64,000 nt of DNA from Parasponia andersonii (taxonomy: Eukaryota > Streptophyta > Magnoliopsida > Rosales > Cannabaceae), in contig JXTB01000032.1 in assembly GCA_002914805.1 (NCBI GenBank), positions 727,363-791,362 of the forward strand. The letters are read 5' to 3'. The translations under genes were made by a program, and so were the position numbers. Numbering within the stretch: the first letter of the stretch is position 1; the number at the start of each line of letters is the position of its first letter. Below the pieces are notes generated by a model. It worked only from the letters and a program-made list of their open reading frames with translations. It was not told the origin of the DNA and did no database searches. Shown here piece after piece: positions 63,810-64,000 of the stretch.

Positions 63810-63985
63810 ATTTTTTTATTTTTTTTAGTGGAGCTTAAAGAAAAATACCTACTACTACCCAATTCTAACCCTACCTGATTAAGGATAATAAATTTTCACG
63901 CTTATCTTTAGTGTGACTCGAACATAGAACTAAAATCTTAAGTAGTGGGTGTTTTTACCACTTGAGTCAATCCATTTCGTCATCT
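63810..63985 (-). mobile_element. tRNA-derived SINE-like element upstream of the RRM gene
   Basis: The minus strand shows an A-box-like TGACTCAAGTGGTAAAA (about 63975-63958) and then a B-box-like GTTCGAGTCAC (about 63925-63915). A body containing TTATCCTTAATCAGGTAGGG follows, and an A-rich tail ends near 63815. Box order and spacing fit a tRNA-derived SINE. No intact tRNA fold. Confidence 0.65.
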
Positions 63986-64000
63986 TCTCTGCTATACTTA

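Noticed and set aside
1..64000. CRISPR arrays, operons, ribosome binding sites, rRNA and intact tRNA genes
   Set aside because: None seen; the sequence is a plant nuclear genome. The tRNA-like boxes found belong to SINE-like repeats with no closing cloverleaf.

Overview
The window is nuclear DNA of a flowering plant, most likely a eudicot. It is very AT-rich, its genes have several introns, and it carries plant-type retrotransposons, MITEs and SINE-like repeats. Its genes match plant families: an EXO84B-like exocyst subunit, two clade XI LRR receptor kinases of the PEPR type, and a two-RRM RNA-binding protein. I cannot name the species.

Layout. 1-4330: decayed Ty1/copia element that runs off the left edge, with a MITE nested in its 3' part. 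4387-6912: solo LTR of a gypsy (Tekay/Del-like) element with an exact 5-bp target duplication. 6918-24200: gene-poor, AT-rich repeat territory. It holds foldback elements, a second solo LTR, a CACTA-like remnant, an HMA-domain exon fragment, several two-copy tandem duplications and a stray diverged copy of EXO84B intron 1. 24844-33423 (+): a complete seven-exon EXO84B-like gene of 766 codons. 34426-37828 and 42961-46402 (both -): two intact tandem PEPR-like genes, each with one short intron at the same kinase-domain position. 46.6-57 kb: no convincing gene, but a 2-kb long-TIR element and a 341-bp foldback element. 58525-63427 (-): a nine-exon RRM gene of 325 codons. 63.8-64.0 kb: a SINE-like element in its upstream region.

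The most notable signal is intron 8 of the RRM gene. It has textbook U12-type (minor spliceosome) AT-AC signals, and only that splice joins the second RRM to its conserved C-terminal tail. A second notable signal is a Micron-like MITE family found at (TA)n microsatellites. One full and one half copy make up most of RRM-gene intron 3, and another copy sits inside the copia remnant.

The genes are not an operon-like unit. EXO84B (secretory vesicle tethering), the PEPR-like receptors (cell-surface danger-peptide perception) and the RRM protein (RNA metabolism) are ordinary independent plant loci. All exon boundaries were placed by eye from reading-frame continuity and splice consensus. Family names rest on recognised motifs, not on a database search.
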